Position numbers and translations under genes: made by a program
Source: an archaeon
Lineage (GTDB): Archaea > Thermoproteota > Bathyarchaeia > TCS64
Direction: 5' to 3'
Assembly (NCBI GenBank): GCA_020444005.1
Contig: JAHLLU010000014.1
Location: 1 to 16,937, forward strand
DNA length: 16,937 nucleotides
Part shown: positions 6,277-12,681 of the stretch, in pieces
Layout: the number at the start of each line of letters is the position of its first letter
Numbering within the stretch: position 1 is the first letter of the stretch
Notes under the pieces: model-generated
Databases searched by the model: none
Told to the model about the DNA's origin: nothing
Seen by the model: the letters and a program-made list of their open reading frames with translations, nothing else

Positions 6277-7437
6277 TTTTCTTGTGAATAGATAGAGTCC
6301 TATTACAGCGATTACTGCGAGTCCACCACTGTAGAGGCTTGATGCCCATAGACCCCAACGCTCCCACAGGCTACCAACGATACTATTGGCGAAAAAGAAA
6401 CACAAACCAACCACAAGATAATATACGCCATAGGCGGTTCCTCGGAGGCTGCTGTCGACGTATTTTGGTATCATGGCTCGTTGAATCGTCTCAACCACAC
6501 CCATGTAGAGCCCGAAGACAGCTGCGATCAAGTACGCAAAAGGCACATTCAGGGGGGAAACAGCGAGAAGGGCAGTTGTAGCCGTGAACGCAATGTATCC
6601 TAAGAGAAGTACTTTTTCTTTCCCTATCTTGTCACTGAGTCTACCAGCGGGAATAGCGATAGCTGTGTGAGTGACGTTCACTACGGCATAGACAATGGGA
6701 ACCAGTGCATCGTTTACGCCCATTTGTTTAGCGTTCAGGAGAATGAAGCTATAGTTGAATGCGCCTAAACTGAATACGCTGACAACGATAAGCAGCCTCA
6801 AGTATGGACCCTGTAAAACCTCTCTTAGACCAGAGAGGAAACGGAAATCCCGGGTCTCAGAGCTAATAATCTCCTTGACTCCAAAGAGGATTACAAATAA
6901 CGCTATAGTACCCGGTACAAGTGACAGATAGAAAACGCCTCTAGCTGTCCAGCCAAGCCACACCATCACAGCAGTAGCCACTAATGGTCCAACTATTGCC
7001 CCTAGCTGGTCGAGGGTTCTGTGGAGTCCGAAGGCTGCTCCTTGCTGGTCTTTTCTCACAGAGTCGCTGATTAATGCGTCTCGTGGGGCTGTTCTTACTC
7101 CTTTGCCGACACGATCCAGAACTCTGATGCCGAGTACGTGGCTTACTGTGGTTGATAACGCGAAGAAGGGTTTGGCGAGGTTTGATAACCCGTAGCCGAT
7201 GAGAATGAATATTTTACGTTTCCTGAACTTGTCGCTCATTATTCCGCTGACAGCTCGGAGCATGTAACTGAGAGACTCAGCTATTCCCTCGATTAAGCCC
7301 AGTGTAGCTATGCTTCCTCCGGGAAGATTCAATATGTATACGGGAAGGATGCTTAGGACCATCTCGCTGCTGAAGTCTGTGAAGAAGCTTACGTAACCTA
7401 GTCTGATGACGTTCTTGAACTCGTTTTCCTCGCTCAA
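6265..7437 (-). CDS. Major facilitator superfamily transporter
   Basis: The protein has 390 residues and is strongly hydrophobic, with segments that fit about 12 membrane helices. The loop between helices 2 and 3 reads SGIMSDKFRKRK, the classic MFS G-x-x-x-D-(R/K) motif. The equivalent in the second half is AGRLSDKIGKEK (about residue 264). DRVGKGVRTAPRDALI (about 112-127) recurs in a widespread group of predicted MFS permeases. The substrate is unknown. The start is TTG at 7437 (MSEENEF) because an in-frame TAG lies just four codons upstream. It is divergent from the DUF998 gene with a shared promoter region, and convergent with ilvC. Export of amino acids is conceivable from the location but nothing in the sequence shows it. 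Confidence 0.85.
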   Translation of the reverse strand: MSEENEFKNVIRLGYVSFFTDFSSEMVLSILPVYILNLPGGSIATLGLIEGIAESLSYMLRAVSGIMSDKFRKRKIFILIGYGLSNLAKPFFALSTTVSHVLGIRVLDRVGKGVRTAPRDALISDSVRKDQQGAAFGLHRTLDQLGAIVGPLVATAVMVWLGWTARGVFYLSLVPGTIALFVILFGVKEIISSETRDFRFLSGLREVLQGPYLRLLIVVSVFSLGAFNYSFILLNAKQMGVNDALVPIVYAVVNVTHTAIAIPAGRLSDKIGKEKVLLLGYIAFTATTALLAVSPLNVPFAYLIAAVFGLYMGVVETIQRAMIPKYVDSSLRGTAYGVYYLVVGLCFFFANSIVGSLWERWGLWASSLYSGGLAVIAVIGLYLFTRKEKL

Positions 7438-7468
7438 ATCAAATGCCTAGAGTAGAGGACCGCCACAA

Positions 7469-7476
7469 GGATATAC
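7469..7476. promoter_or_regulatory. Single TATA element centred between two divergent genes
   Basis: GGATATAC on the plus strand reads GTATATCC on the minus strand. Its centre is about 35 bases from both the TTG at 7437 (minus) and the ATG at 7507 (plus). No better TATA element is visible in the 69-base gap, so one element may serve both directions. Confidence 0.4.
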
Positions 7477-7506
7477 GCTTTTCAATTCAAAGACAAGGTA
7501 AACTGT

Positions 7507-8136
7507 ATGAGGCGAGAAATGTACACGCTGGGTATTGTAGCGCCTGTTTTCTTCGCCTTTTCAGTGATCATCCTCGGAGCAATCAAGCCAGAGTATAGCC
7601 ACATCTACCATACGATGAGTGAACTTGGAGAAACCGGAGCAGTAACAGCTCAGCCGGCGGCATTTGTGTTCATTATATCTGGTCTGATGATTATTGGGTT
7701 CGGTTACGCGGTTCAAATGGGGCTTAGGCGTGATGATAAACGAGTATGGACAGGTGTTTTGATTATTCTCTATGGGCTCCTTGATTTCGTGGGCTCTGGT
7801 GTTTTCCCAGTCGAGGCAGGAGGCACAGCAGACACAATGGTATCAACTGTTCATGTGTACGCTACTTTGTTTGGGGAGCTTGCGGCTCTCGGTATGCCTG
7901 TCTGGTTCTACAAGGATACTGCTGGATTTCCAGAATGGGAGAAGCATCGGGTTTTCAGTAAAAACGTGTTCTATGTGAGTATGCCTTTGATGGGTTTCTT
8001 GGTTTACTGTATAACGGGTCATACTCCGGGTGTGATGGATACGCCTATTGGTTTAGCGCAGCGTTTACTTGTTGGGTTATTTCTCTTCTGGATACTGGTG
8101 ACTGGGATAAGGTTCAGGAATCGTGGGGCTTTTTAG
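7507..8136 (+). CDS. DUF998-like membrane protein
   Basis: The protein has 209 residues with about six membrane helices. It begins with a helix containing GIVAPVFFAFSVIILGAI, followed by the extracytoplasmic segment KPEYSHIYHTMSELGETGA, which is typical of the DUF998 family of unknown function. Further helices lie near 50-68, 80-98, 115-135, 155-172 and 183-200. An AAGGT motif 7-8 bases before the ATG may be a weak ribosome site. The gene is divergent from the MFS gene and is followed 22 bases later by the zinc-ribbon gene, which appears to have its own TATA box at the end of this gene. No catalytic residues can be pointed to with confidence. Confidence 0.75.
   Translation: MRREMYTLGIVAPVFFAFSVIILGAIKPEYSHIYHTMSELGETGAVTAQPAAFVFIISGLMIIGFGYAVQMGLRRDDKRVWTGVLIILYGLLDFVGSGVFPVEAGGTADTMVSTVHVYATLFGELAALGMPVWFYKDTAGFPEWEKHRVFSKNVFYVSMPLMGFLVYCITGHTPGVMDTPIGLAQRLLVGLFLFWILVTGIRFRNRGAF
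8128..8136 (+). promoter_or_regulatory. TATA-like element before the zinc-ribbon gene
   Basis: CTTTTTAGG overlaps the last codons of the DUF998-like gene and lies about 27 bases before the ATG at 8159. This spacing would give a leaderless transcript. Confidence 0.35.
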
Positions 8137-8158
8137 GTAAAAACATGTAATTGACGGT

Positions 8159-8758
8159 ATGCCATATTGTCCAAACTGTGGAGCAGAGATCAAGCCGGGA
8201 AACAAGTTTTGCAGTAACTGTGGAAACCCACTACAATCAACGCCAGTACAACCATCAATACCGGTGCCGAGACCAGTAGCCACAGGCGAGCAGATATTCG
8301 CGTCAATGAGTGGGTTATCAAAGGGGATTCTGGGAAGAGAAAACTATGTTTTGCTTATGACACCACAGACATTGCTTTTTGTTAAGCTCTCGGGTGAGGA
8401 CCGTAAACAGATTGGACAGGAGATGACCGAACAAGCGAAGTCTGATGGAGCCGGATTATTGGGTAGGATCGCTACTAGTTTGAGTGCCTCCTCGAATAGG
8501 GGTGATTATTTTATTGGTTGGACCCCTCAGCAGGTTTCAGCCCGGTTTAATGACGTTATGACTGTATCGGTTATGAGTGTCCGGGAGATCAGGATAAAAT
8601 CGATGAATACCACGGATTACGATAATACGTATGAGTTAAGGGTCAAAGCAACGGGGTTCAATGAGAAGTTCCGGCTCGCAAGACATGAAAAAGACAAACA
8701 TCAAGCATTGAAGCAATTGTTTGGTAACAAGTACAAGAGTAATACATGGTTCTTTTAG
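8159..8758 (+). CDS. Zinc-ribbon protein with C-terminal PH-like region
   Basis: The protein has 199 residues. The first 25 form a zinc ribbon, CPNCGAEIKPGNKFCSNCG (cysteines 4, 7, 18, 21), common as an N-terminal module in archaeal proteins. A short proline-rich linker (about 26-42) follows. The rest (about 45-199) alternates beta-type segments and ends in a helix (KDKHQALKQLFGN), a pattern compatible with a pleckstrin-homology-like fold. That fold is an inference. There is no membrane segment or recognisable catalytic motif. The role is unknown. No Shine-Dalgarno sequence is seen before the ATG, consistent with the TATA-like element overlapping the upstream gene. Confidence 0.75.
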   Translation: MPYCPNCGAEIKPGNKFCSNCGNPLQSTPVQPSIPVPRPVATGEQIFASMSGLSKGILGRENYVLLMTPQTLLFVKLSGEDRKQIGQEMTEQAKSDGAGLLGRIATSLSASSNRGDYFIGWTPQQVSARFNDVMTVSVMSVREIRIKSMNTTDYDNTYELRVKATGFNEKFRLARHEKDKHQALKQLFGNKYKSNTWFF

Positions 8759-8833
8759 TAAATAGCCTCGGTACCTAGACCAGATTAGAATCCAACGCTA
8801 CATACCATGTCTAACTAATATCGTTCGATGATG

Positions 8834-8845
8834 CTTAAATTAAAA
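8834..8845 (+). promoter_or_regulatory. TATA box of the small coiled-coil gene
   Basis: CTTAAATTAAAA is centred about 31 bases before the ATG at 8870. It lies inside the longest version of the reading frame (ATG 8828), which argues that translation really begins at 8870. Confidence 0.45.
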
Positions 8846-8869
8846 CCCAATAATCTTGAACTGGTTAAG

Positions 8870-9037
8870 ATGTCGGAAACGCAGACTACACTCCAGAGGT
8901 TCGAGGAACAGACCCGTAAGACCATCAAGAATGCACAGGAGAAGATACAGCATCTTCTTGATAAGATGCGTCAGAGTAGGCTTGGTCTTGATGAACCCGA
9001 GGAATCATCCTCTGATGATGAGTGGAACTATGAATAG
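8870..9037 (+). CDS. Small coiled-coil protein with acidic tail
   Basis: The protein has 55 residues from the ATG at 8870. An upstream in-frame ATG at 8828 is rejected because the likely TATA box lies between the two. Residues 5-35 (TTLQRFEEQTRKTIKNAQEK...) are highly charged with hydrophobic residues at heptad-like spacing, so a single long amphipathic helix is likely. The tail DEPEESSSDDEWNYE is acidic. I recognise no family. Codon use looks like a real gene, and a strong inverted repeat follows its stop directly. It may be a small adaptor or a protein-binding peptide, but the function is unknown. Confidence 0.6.
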   Translation: MSETQTTLQRFEEQTRKTIKNAQEKIQHLLDKMRQSRLGLDEPEESSSDDEWNYE

Positions 9038-9057
9038 TTCTGTTATGGGCAACAGAA
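9038..9057. repeat. Perfect inverted repeat after the small gene, before the second ilvB promoter
   Basis: TTCTGTT-ATGGGC-AACAGAA has 7-base perfect arms and a 6-base spacer. It begins right after the TAG of the small gene and ends 13 bases before the TATA box of the second ilvB operon. It has no T run after it, so an operator is at least as likely as a terminator hairpin. Confidence 0.5.
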
Positions 9058-9069
9058 ATTAATCATACC

Positions 9070-9080
9070 CTTTTTAAAAT
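9070..9080 (+). promoter_or_regulatory. TATA box of the second ilvB operon
   Basis: CTTTTTAAAAT is a good archaeal TATA-like element. Transcription would start near 9097-9102, leaving about 22-26 bases before the first leader mini-ORF. Confidence 0.55.
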
Positions 9081-9122
9081 AGCATTACATTGGTAGGCGT
9101 ACCTCGAAAGGAGAGAAAATTA

Positions 9123-9164
9123 ATGGGGTATCGCTTTGTCCAGCCCCCAAGAGTGGGGCAATAA
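9123..9164 (+). CDS. Leader mini-ORF 1 of second ilvB operon (MGYRFVQPPRVGQ)
   Basis: This is a 13-codon frame with ATG at 9123 and TAA at 9162-9164. AAAGGAGAG (GGAG at 9110-9113) is a strong ribosome site 9 bases upstream, exactly as in the first leader. A hairpin (GCCCC 9143-9147 with GGGGC 9155-9159, 7-base loop) lies within the frame. Length, start motif and hairpin position match the first ilvB leader while the middle of the sequence has diverged. This argues for a kept reading frame rather than mere recent duplication. Confidence 0.65.
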   Translation: MGYRFVQPPRVGQ

Positions 9165-9167
9165 GAA

Positions 9168-9191
9168 ATGGGGTATCGTATTCTCAGGTAA
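9168..9191 (+). CDS. Leader mini-ORF 2 of second ilvB operon (MGYRILR)
   Basis: This is a 7-codon frame starting 3 bases after the stop of mini-ORF 1 and ending at the TAA at 9189-9191. It repeats the ATGGGGTATCGT core. There is no clear ribosome site, so reinitiation after mini-ORF 1 is the likely route. It encodes Ile and Leu at positions 5 and 6, where its partner in the first leader has Phe and Ile. Confidence 0.55.
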   Translation: MGYRILR

Positions 9192-9215
9192 CCCAAATAA
9201 TTCACAGAAAATTTT

Positions 9216-9228
9216 GACCACAATGGTC
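9216..9228 (+). promoter_or_regulatory. Hairpin in the second ilvB leader
   Basis: GACCA (9216-9220) pairs with TGGTC (9224-9228) across CAA. It lies between mini-ORF 2 and the ilvB ribosome site, like the hairpin at 2976-2991 in the first leader. The start codon of a possible third frame (ATG 9223) sits in its loop and 3' arm. Confidence 0.35.
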
Positions 9229-9261
9229 CATCAAATCTGGGAGGCAGCGAAACATGACTAA
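9223..9261 (+). CDS. Possible third leader frame overlapping second ilvB (MVHQIWEAAKHD)
   Basis: A 12-codon frame with an ATG start runs through the ilvB ribosome site and ends at the TAA at 9259-9261, 8 bases into ilvB. The first leader has a frame ending at the same place with a similar C-terminus. If translated, it would couple termination to initiation at the ilvB ATG. It has no ribosome site of its own, and the similarity partly reflects shared ribosome-site bases. Confidence 0.35.
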   Translation: MVHQIWEAAKHD

Positions 9262-10927
9262 AACAACAGGCAGTAGAGCGTACATCAAGACCCTTGAAAA
9301 CGAAGGGGTCACTCATATGTTCGGAATCACAGGAGCAGCGCTAATACCAATATGCGACGACCTCCTAGACAGCAAAATCAGGTACATACCAGGCGTCCAC
9401 GAGCAAGGATCAGCCCACATGGCTGACGGCTACGCAAGGGCATCAGGTAAACCCGGAATCGTACAGGTAACCAGCGGACCCGGAGCCACCAACATAGTAA
9501 CTGGTGTGGCTACGGCTCAGCTCGACTCAGCGCCACTGGTTTGTTTCACCGGTCAGGTGCCCATGAATATGGTTGGCACCGATGCGTTCCAAGAAGTTGA
9601 CATCATCGGAGTAACGGCCAGTATTACTAAGTGGAATTATCAGGTTCGTGACCCGACTCGTATTCCTTGGGCTGTAAAGGCTGGAATGTACATCAGTAAC
9701 ACCGGTAGGAAAGGCGCAGTAGTCATTGATTTGCCTAAGAACGTGACCACGGAGGAGGCTGAGTTTGATTATGATGTTAAGGTCGAGCTTGAAGGCTACA
9801 AGCCAATAATCGACCCTGATCCACATGAGCTTGACACAGCCGTCAAGGTGCTAATTGATGCGAAGAGACCTGTTATCATGGCTGGAGGCGGAGTAATAGC
9901 CGCTGGAGCAGGCAAGGAACTCGCACAACTTGCCGAGTTATTGATGGCGCCTGTTGCTACGAGCTTGATGGGTAAGGGAGCTATTCCCAGTAATCATCCC
10001 TTGAGTCTGGGTCTTTGTGGCATGCATGGACGTCATGAGGCTAACTATATGGTGCCTGACGCTGATGTTTTACTGGTAGTGGGAGCAAGGTTTAGCGACC
10101 GTACAACTGCAAATCTATCTGGTTTTGCGCCTAATGCTAAGATTGTTCACATTGATATTGACAAGAGTGAGGTGGATAAGAACGTGAGCAGCATCACCAA
10201 GGTTATTGGTGACGCCCGATACGCGTTATCTGGTCTCTACAAGCGTTTGATGGTTCAAAACATCAGGACCAACGGGTGGCATAAGCGGATCACTGAGGTG
10301 AAACAATACTGTGAGACCTATGATTATGGGACGGACATCAGCACCCCGAATATCATCAGATCAATAAGACATGCACTACCAAACGACGCTATAGTAACCA
10401 CGGACGTAGGTCAACATCAGATGTTCGCTGCGCTTCACTATGATGTCTATGAACCGGGTACATTCCTGACCAGCGGAGGATTGGGAACTATGGGCTGGGG
10501 ATTACCAGCTGCTATCGGAGCAAAGGCAGCGAAGCCGGACCGTAAGGTATTGGCGATCTGTGGTGACGGCGGTTTCCATATGACAGAGAATAATCTAACG
10601 GTGGCAGTGGACGAGGACTTGCCCATCATCGCGGTGGTCCTGAATAACAAGCTACTGGGCATGGTGGCTCAGTGGCAGCGGTTGTTCATGGATGGAAGAC
10701 TCTCGACGGTATCGCGTGACTACTCTGTGGATTACACTGAGTTATCCAAGACCTATGGTGCTCATGCGGTGAAAACCGAGACCCTTGATGAGTTCAATAA
10801 GGCGATGCGTGAGGCGGTTGACGCTGACTATACTACTGTGATCGAGGTGCCTATTGACCCGAATGAGAACGTGTATCCGCATATTCCACCGGGGATGGGT
10901 TTAAAGGATATATTAACAGATGATTGA
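9254..10927 (+). CDS. ilvB: Acetolactate synthase large subunit, copy 2
   Basis: The protein has 557 residues from the ATG at 9254, with GGGAGG about 9 bases upstream. It performs the same reaction as copy 1 and is similar to it from end to end. Visible motifs are the catalytic glutamate E50 (GVHEQGSAHMADGYAR), SGPGATN, GTDAFQE and the thiamine diphosphate/Mg site GDGGFHMTENN...LNNK. Differences near the active site and between the conserved blocks suggest long divergence, so the two isozymes may differ in preference for pyruvate or 2-oxobutyrate, or in feedback control. Its stop lies 2 bases before the ATG of its own ilvN. Unlike copy 1, no ilvC follows. Confidence 0.93.
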   Translation: MTKTTGSRAYIKTLENEGVTHMFGITGAALIPICDDLLDSKIRYIPGVHEQGSAHMADGYARASGKPGIVQVTSGPGATNIVTGVATAQLDSAPLVCFTGQVPMNMVGTDAFQEVDIIGVTASITKWNYQVRDPTRIPWAVKAGMYISNTGRKGAVVIDLPKNVTTEEAEFDYDVKVELEGYKPIIDPDPHELDTAVKVLIDAKRPVIMAGGGVIAAGAGKELAQLAELLMAPVATSLMGKGAIPSNHPLSLGLCGMHGRHEANYMVPDADVLLVVGARFSDRTTANLSGFAPNAKIVHIDIDKSEVDKNVSSITKVIGDARYALSGLYKRLMVQNIRTNGWHKRITEVKQYCETYDYGTDISTPNIIRSIRHALPNDAIVTTDVGQHQMFAALHYDVYEPGTFLTSGGLGTMGWGLPAAIGAKAAKPDRKVLAICGDGGFHMTENNLTVAVDEDLPIIAVVLNNKLLGMVAQWQRLFMDGRLSTVSRDYSVDYTELSKTYGAHAVKTETLDEFNKAMREAVDADYTTVIEVPIDPNENVYPHIPPGMGLKDILTDD

Positions 10928-10929
10928 CC

Positions 10930-11430
10930 ATGAGTCTTAACGTAATCAGTTTCCTCGTGGAGAACAAGCCCGGTGTGCTGTTTAACATCAGTAACACCAT
11001 CAGGCGCAAGAACTTTAACATCCACAGCATCACCGCTATCGCCGGTGAGCATGAGGATACGACGCGGATCACCATCACAAGCAAGGCTGATGCCCATGAG
11101 ATCGATAAACTTGTGGAGCAGATGTCTAAGATGGTGGATATAATCAGGGTGAAACGACTCGACCCACTCAGGACTATTCAACGTGATCTTGCTTTGGTGA
11201 AGCTTCATACGGCTGACCCGATGGCTCAGGAGGAGGCTTTGGAGATTATTAACAAGTACAAGGGCTTGATATTGGATATTAAGCCGGATACTGTTATCGC
11301 TCAGATCACTGGATCGGTGAATGAGGTCACGGATTTCCACGCTGAAGTAGGTCACATTGGTGTAATTGAGTCTGCTCGTACGGGTATCACAGCCATCGAG
11401 AAGGGCTGGGTTACCCTAATGGAAAAGTAA
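10930..11430 (+). CDS. ilvN: Acetolactate synthase small (regulatory) subunit, copy 2
   Basis: The protein has 166 residues from the ATG at 10930, two bases after the ilvB stop. A TTG two codons upstream lies inside the ilvB stop region and is not needed. The N-terminal ACT domain shows ISFLVENKPGVLFNISNTIRR and FNIHSI. The Asn and Gly used for valine binding in the IlvH family are present (ENKPG, FNI). VKRLDPLRTIQRDLALVKL is followed by a C-terminal domain ending in GVIESARTGITAIEKGW. The sequence is clearly diverged from copy 1 in the middle (AGEHEDTTRITITS), so feedback behaviour may differ. Confidence 0.92.
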   Translation: MSLNVISFLVENKPGVLFNISNTIRRKNFNIHSITAIAGEHEDTTRITITSKADAHEIDKLVEQMSKMVDIIRVKRLDPLRTIQRDLALVKLHTADPMAQEEALEIINKYKGLILDIKPDTVIAQITGSVNEVTDFHAEVGHIGVIESARTGITAIEKGWVTLMEK

Positions 11431-11446
11431 TTTCCCTTTTTCTTAT
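11431..11446 (+). terminator. T-rich terminator after second ilvN
   Basis: TTTCCCTTTTTCTTAT directly follows the ilvN stop. It is a typical U-rich archaeal stop signal without a hairpin. Confidence 0.45.
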
Positions 11447-11452
11447 CGTTCA

Positions 11453-11461
11453 CTATTTTAG
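11453..11461 (+). promoter_or_regulatory. TATA box of the glutamine amidotransferase gene
   Basis: CTATTTTAG is centred about 34 bases before the ATG at 11491. Together with the T-rich tract after ilvN, this suggests the gene is transcribed separately from the second ilv operon. Confidence 0.4.
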
Positions 11462-11490
11462 TCTCCACCACGTTACGCATATGATTAACA

Positions 11491-12525
11491 ATGTGTCAAC
11501 TCGCTGCTTATATCGGAGACAGAGCCATCGCACCACTATTAATGGACGCACTTCGTCAACAGGAGGGCTATTTTGGTGGACAGGCAACAGGGATGGCGGT
11601 AATGGAAAAGAATCAACTGAACTGGATTAAACAGCCGGGACCAGTAGACCACGTTGTAGCGAATAGCGATATCATGGGGTTATCTGGAACAACTGGTTTC
11701 GCACATAGTAGGCTTAGCGCCACTAGTGTAACTGATGAGCGGTATAACCGGGCTAAGAATGCGCATCCCTTCACTAGCACTGATAACAGGATCGCTTTGC
11801 TGCATAATGGGATTATTACCAACTATGAGCAACATTGGGCTGAACTAGCAAAACAGTACACCTTCAAGAGTTATAACGAGGACATCAACTACATCACAGA
11901 CAGCGAGGTAGCAGTCCACATGATAGACGCCCTCAGGAAAAAAGGACTCTGCATGGAAGACGCTGTAAGAGAGACCGCAAACCGGCTTGAAGGCATGGTT
12001 TTACTCGTAGTGATGAGCGTGGATGAGCCTGAGACCATCTACATCACGAACTGGATACAGGCATGCACCTTGGCTGTCGGGGACAACGAGACCATGTTCA
12101 GTAGTAGTCCCCTTGGATTCAAACACGTAGAAGACGAGTTCAACATATTCACCGCCCCAAGAAACAGCCTAATCAAGATGACTAGAGACGGTTTCAATAT
12201 AAAACGACTAGACCCTTGCAGAGATGCTCCAGCTACACAGATAGATAGAATGGGTTTCAGAGACGCTGTTATCAATGTTCTAGGCGAGAAAGGTAAACAG
12301 ACTTGTCTCGAACTATTACTAGACTTGAATGAGAGTGGTGGCGAGAAGATGTTTGGTATCAGTCTTGAGGAGTGGAAAGAGCTTCAACGTATCGGATGGG
12401 GAGACCAGAACCAGATAATGCACTGTCTTAACCTCATGGTGGAAGAAGGGCTAATCAACCGAGATATTGAACAGCTTCCTGAAGGGGGCATTGTGGTTCC
12501 TAGGGTGGTCTGGAGTCTTCCCTAA
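11491..12525 (+). CDS. Stand-alone class II glutamine amidotransferase with C-terminal winged-helix-like region
   Basis: The protein has 344 residues. Residues 1 to about 230 form an Ntn-type glutaminase domain closest to GlmS and PurF: nucleophile Cys2, R74 in FAHSRLSA, NAHPF (90-94), oxyanion N106-G107 in LLHNGIITNYEQ and D137 in TDSEVAVH. This domain normally releases ammonia from glutamine for a second domain. Here no SIS (GlmS) or phosphoribosyltransferase (PurF) domain follows. Instead about 90 residues (roughly 250-340: CLELLLDL..., MHCLNLMVEEGLINRD) look like a winged helix. The ammonia acceptor is therefore unknown and may be a separate protein. The protein may alternatively be a glutamine-sensing regulator. 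It follows ilvBN but seems to have its own promoter. Confidence 0.8.
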   Translation: MCQLAAYIGDRAIAPLLMDALRQQEGYFGGQATGMAVMEKNQLNWIKQPGPVDHVVANSDIMGLSGTTGFAHSRLSATSVTDERYNRAKNAHPFTSTDNRIALLHNGIITNYEQHWAELAKQYTFKSYNEDINYITDSEVAVHMIDALRKKGLCMEDAVRETANRLEGMVLLVVMSVDEPETIYITNWIQACTLAVGDNETMFSSSPLGFKHVEDEFNIFTAPRNSLIKMTRDGFNIKRLDPCRDAPATQIDRMGFRDAVINVLGEKGKQTCLELLLDLNESGGEKMFGISLEEWKELQRIGWGDQNQIMHCLNLMVEEGLINRDIEQLPEGGIVVPRVVWSLP

Positions 12526-12574
12526 ATCGCCGTTTTTCACAAATATGTATACGTATTCTGCTTTAAGCGCAAAT

Positions 12575-12583
12575 AATATATAT
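12575..12583 (+). promoter_or_regulatory. TATA box before the candidate small RNA
   Basis: AATATATAT lies in a gap between convergent genes, where no protein-coding promoter is needed. Transcription would start near 12604, three bases before the 5' arm of the hairpin at 12607. Confidence 0.5.
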
Positions 12584-12602
12584 GATTTCTGCGTTAGTAA
12601 CA

Positions 12603-12674
12603 ATAGTCCTCGGAAAAGTGTTCATTGATCATGTTTACCGATGAACAGTGTTTCTGCCTCCGAGGAATTTTTTC
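12603..12674 (+). ncRNA. Candidate small structured RNA (about 70 nt)
   Basis: A perfect 8-bp outer stem pairs TCCTCGGA (12607-12614) with TCCGAGGA (12659-12666). An asymmetric internal loop separates it from a 9-bp inner stem, TGTTCATTG (12619-12627) with CGATGAACA (12639-12647), including one G-U pair and an 11-base terminal loop. Six Ts follow at 12668-12673. A TATA box at the right distance upstream makes this look like a complete small transcription unit. No clear C/D or H/ACA boxes, tRNA shape or known riboswitch is recognised. The alternative is a strong terminator between two convergent genes, but the long stem and its own TATA box are more than that needs. Confidence 0.5.
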
Positions 12675-12681
12675 CACTCCA

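Noticed and set aside
9074..9316. Minus-strand 80-residue frame over the second ilvB leader
   Set aside because: It is antisense to the leader and ilvB start, with no family likeness or promoter.
12603..12674. tRNA or C/D-box RNA in the candidate small RNA region
   Set aside because: There is no anticodon or T arm and no convincing C/D box pair. The pairing is one long two-part stem.
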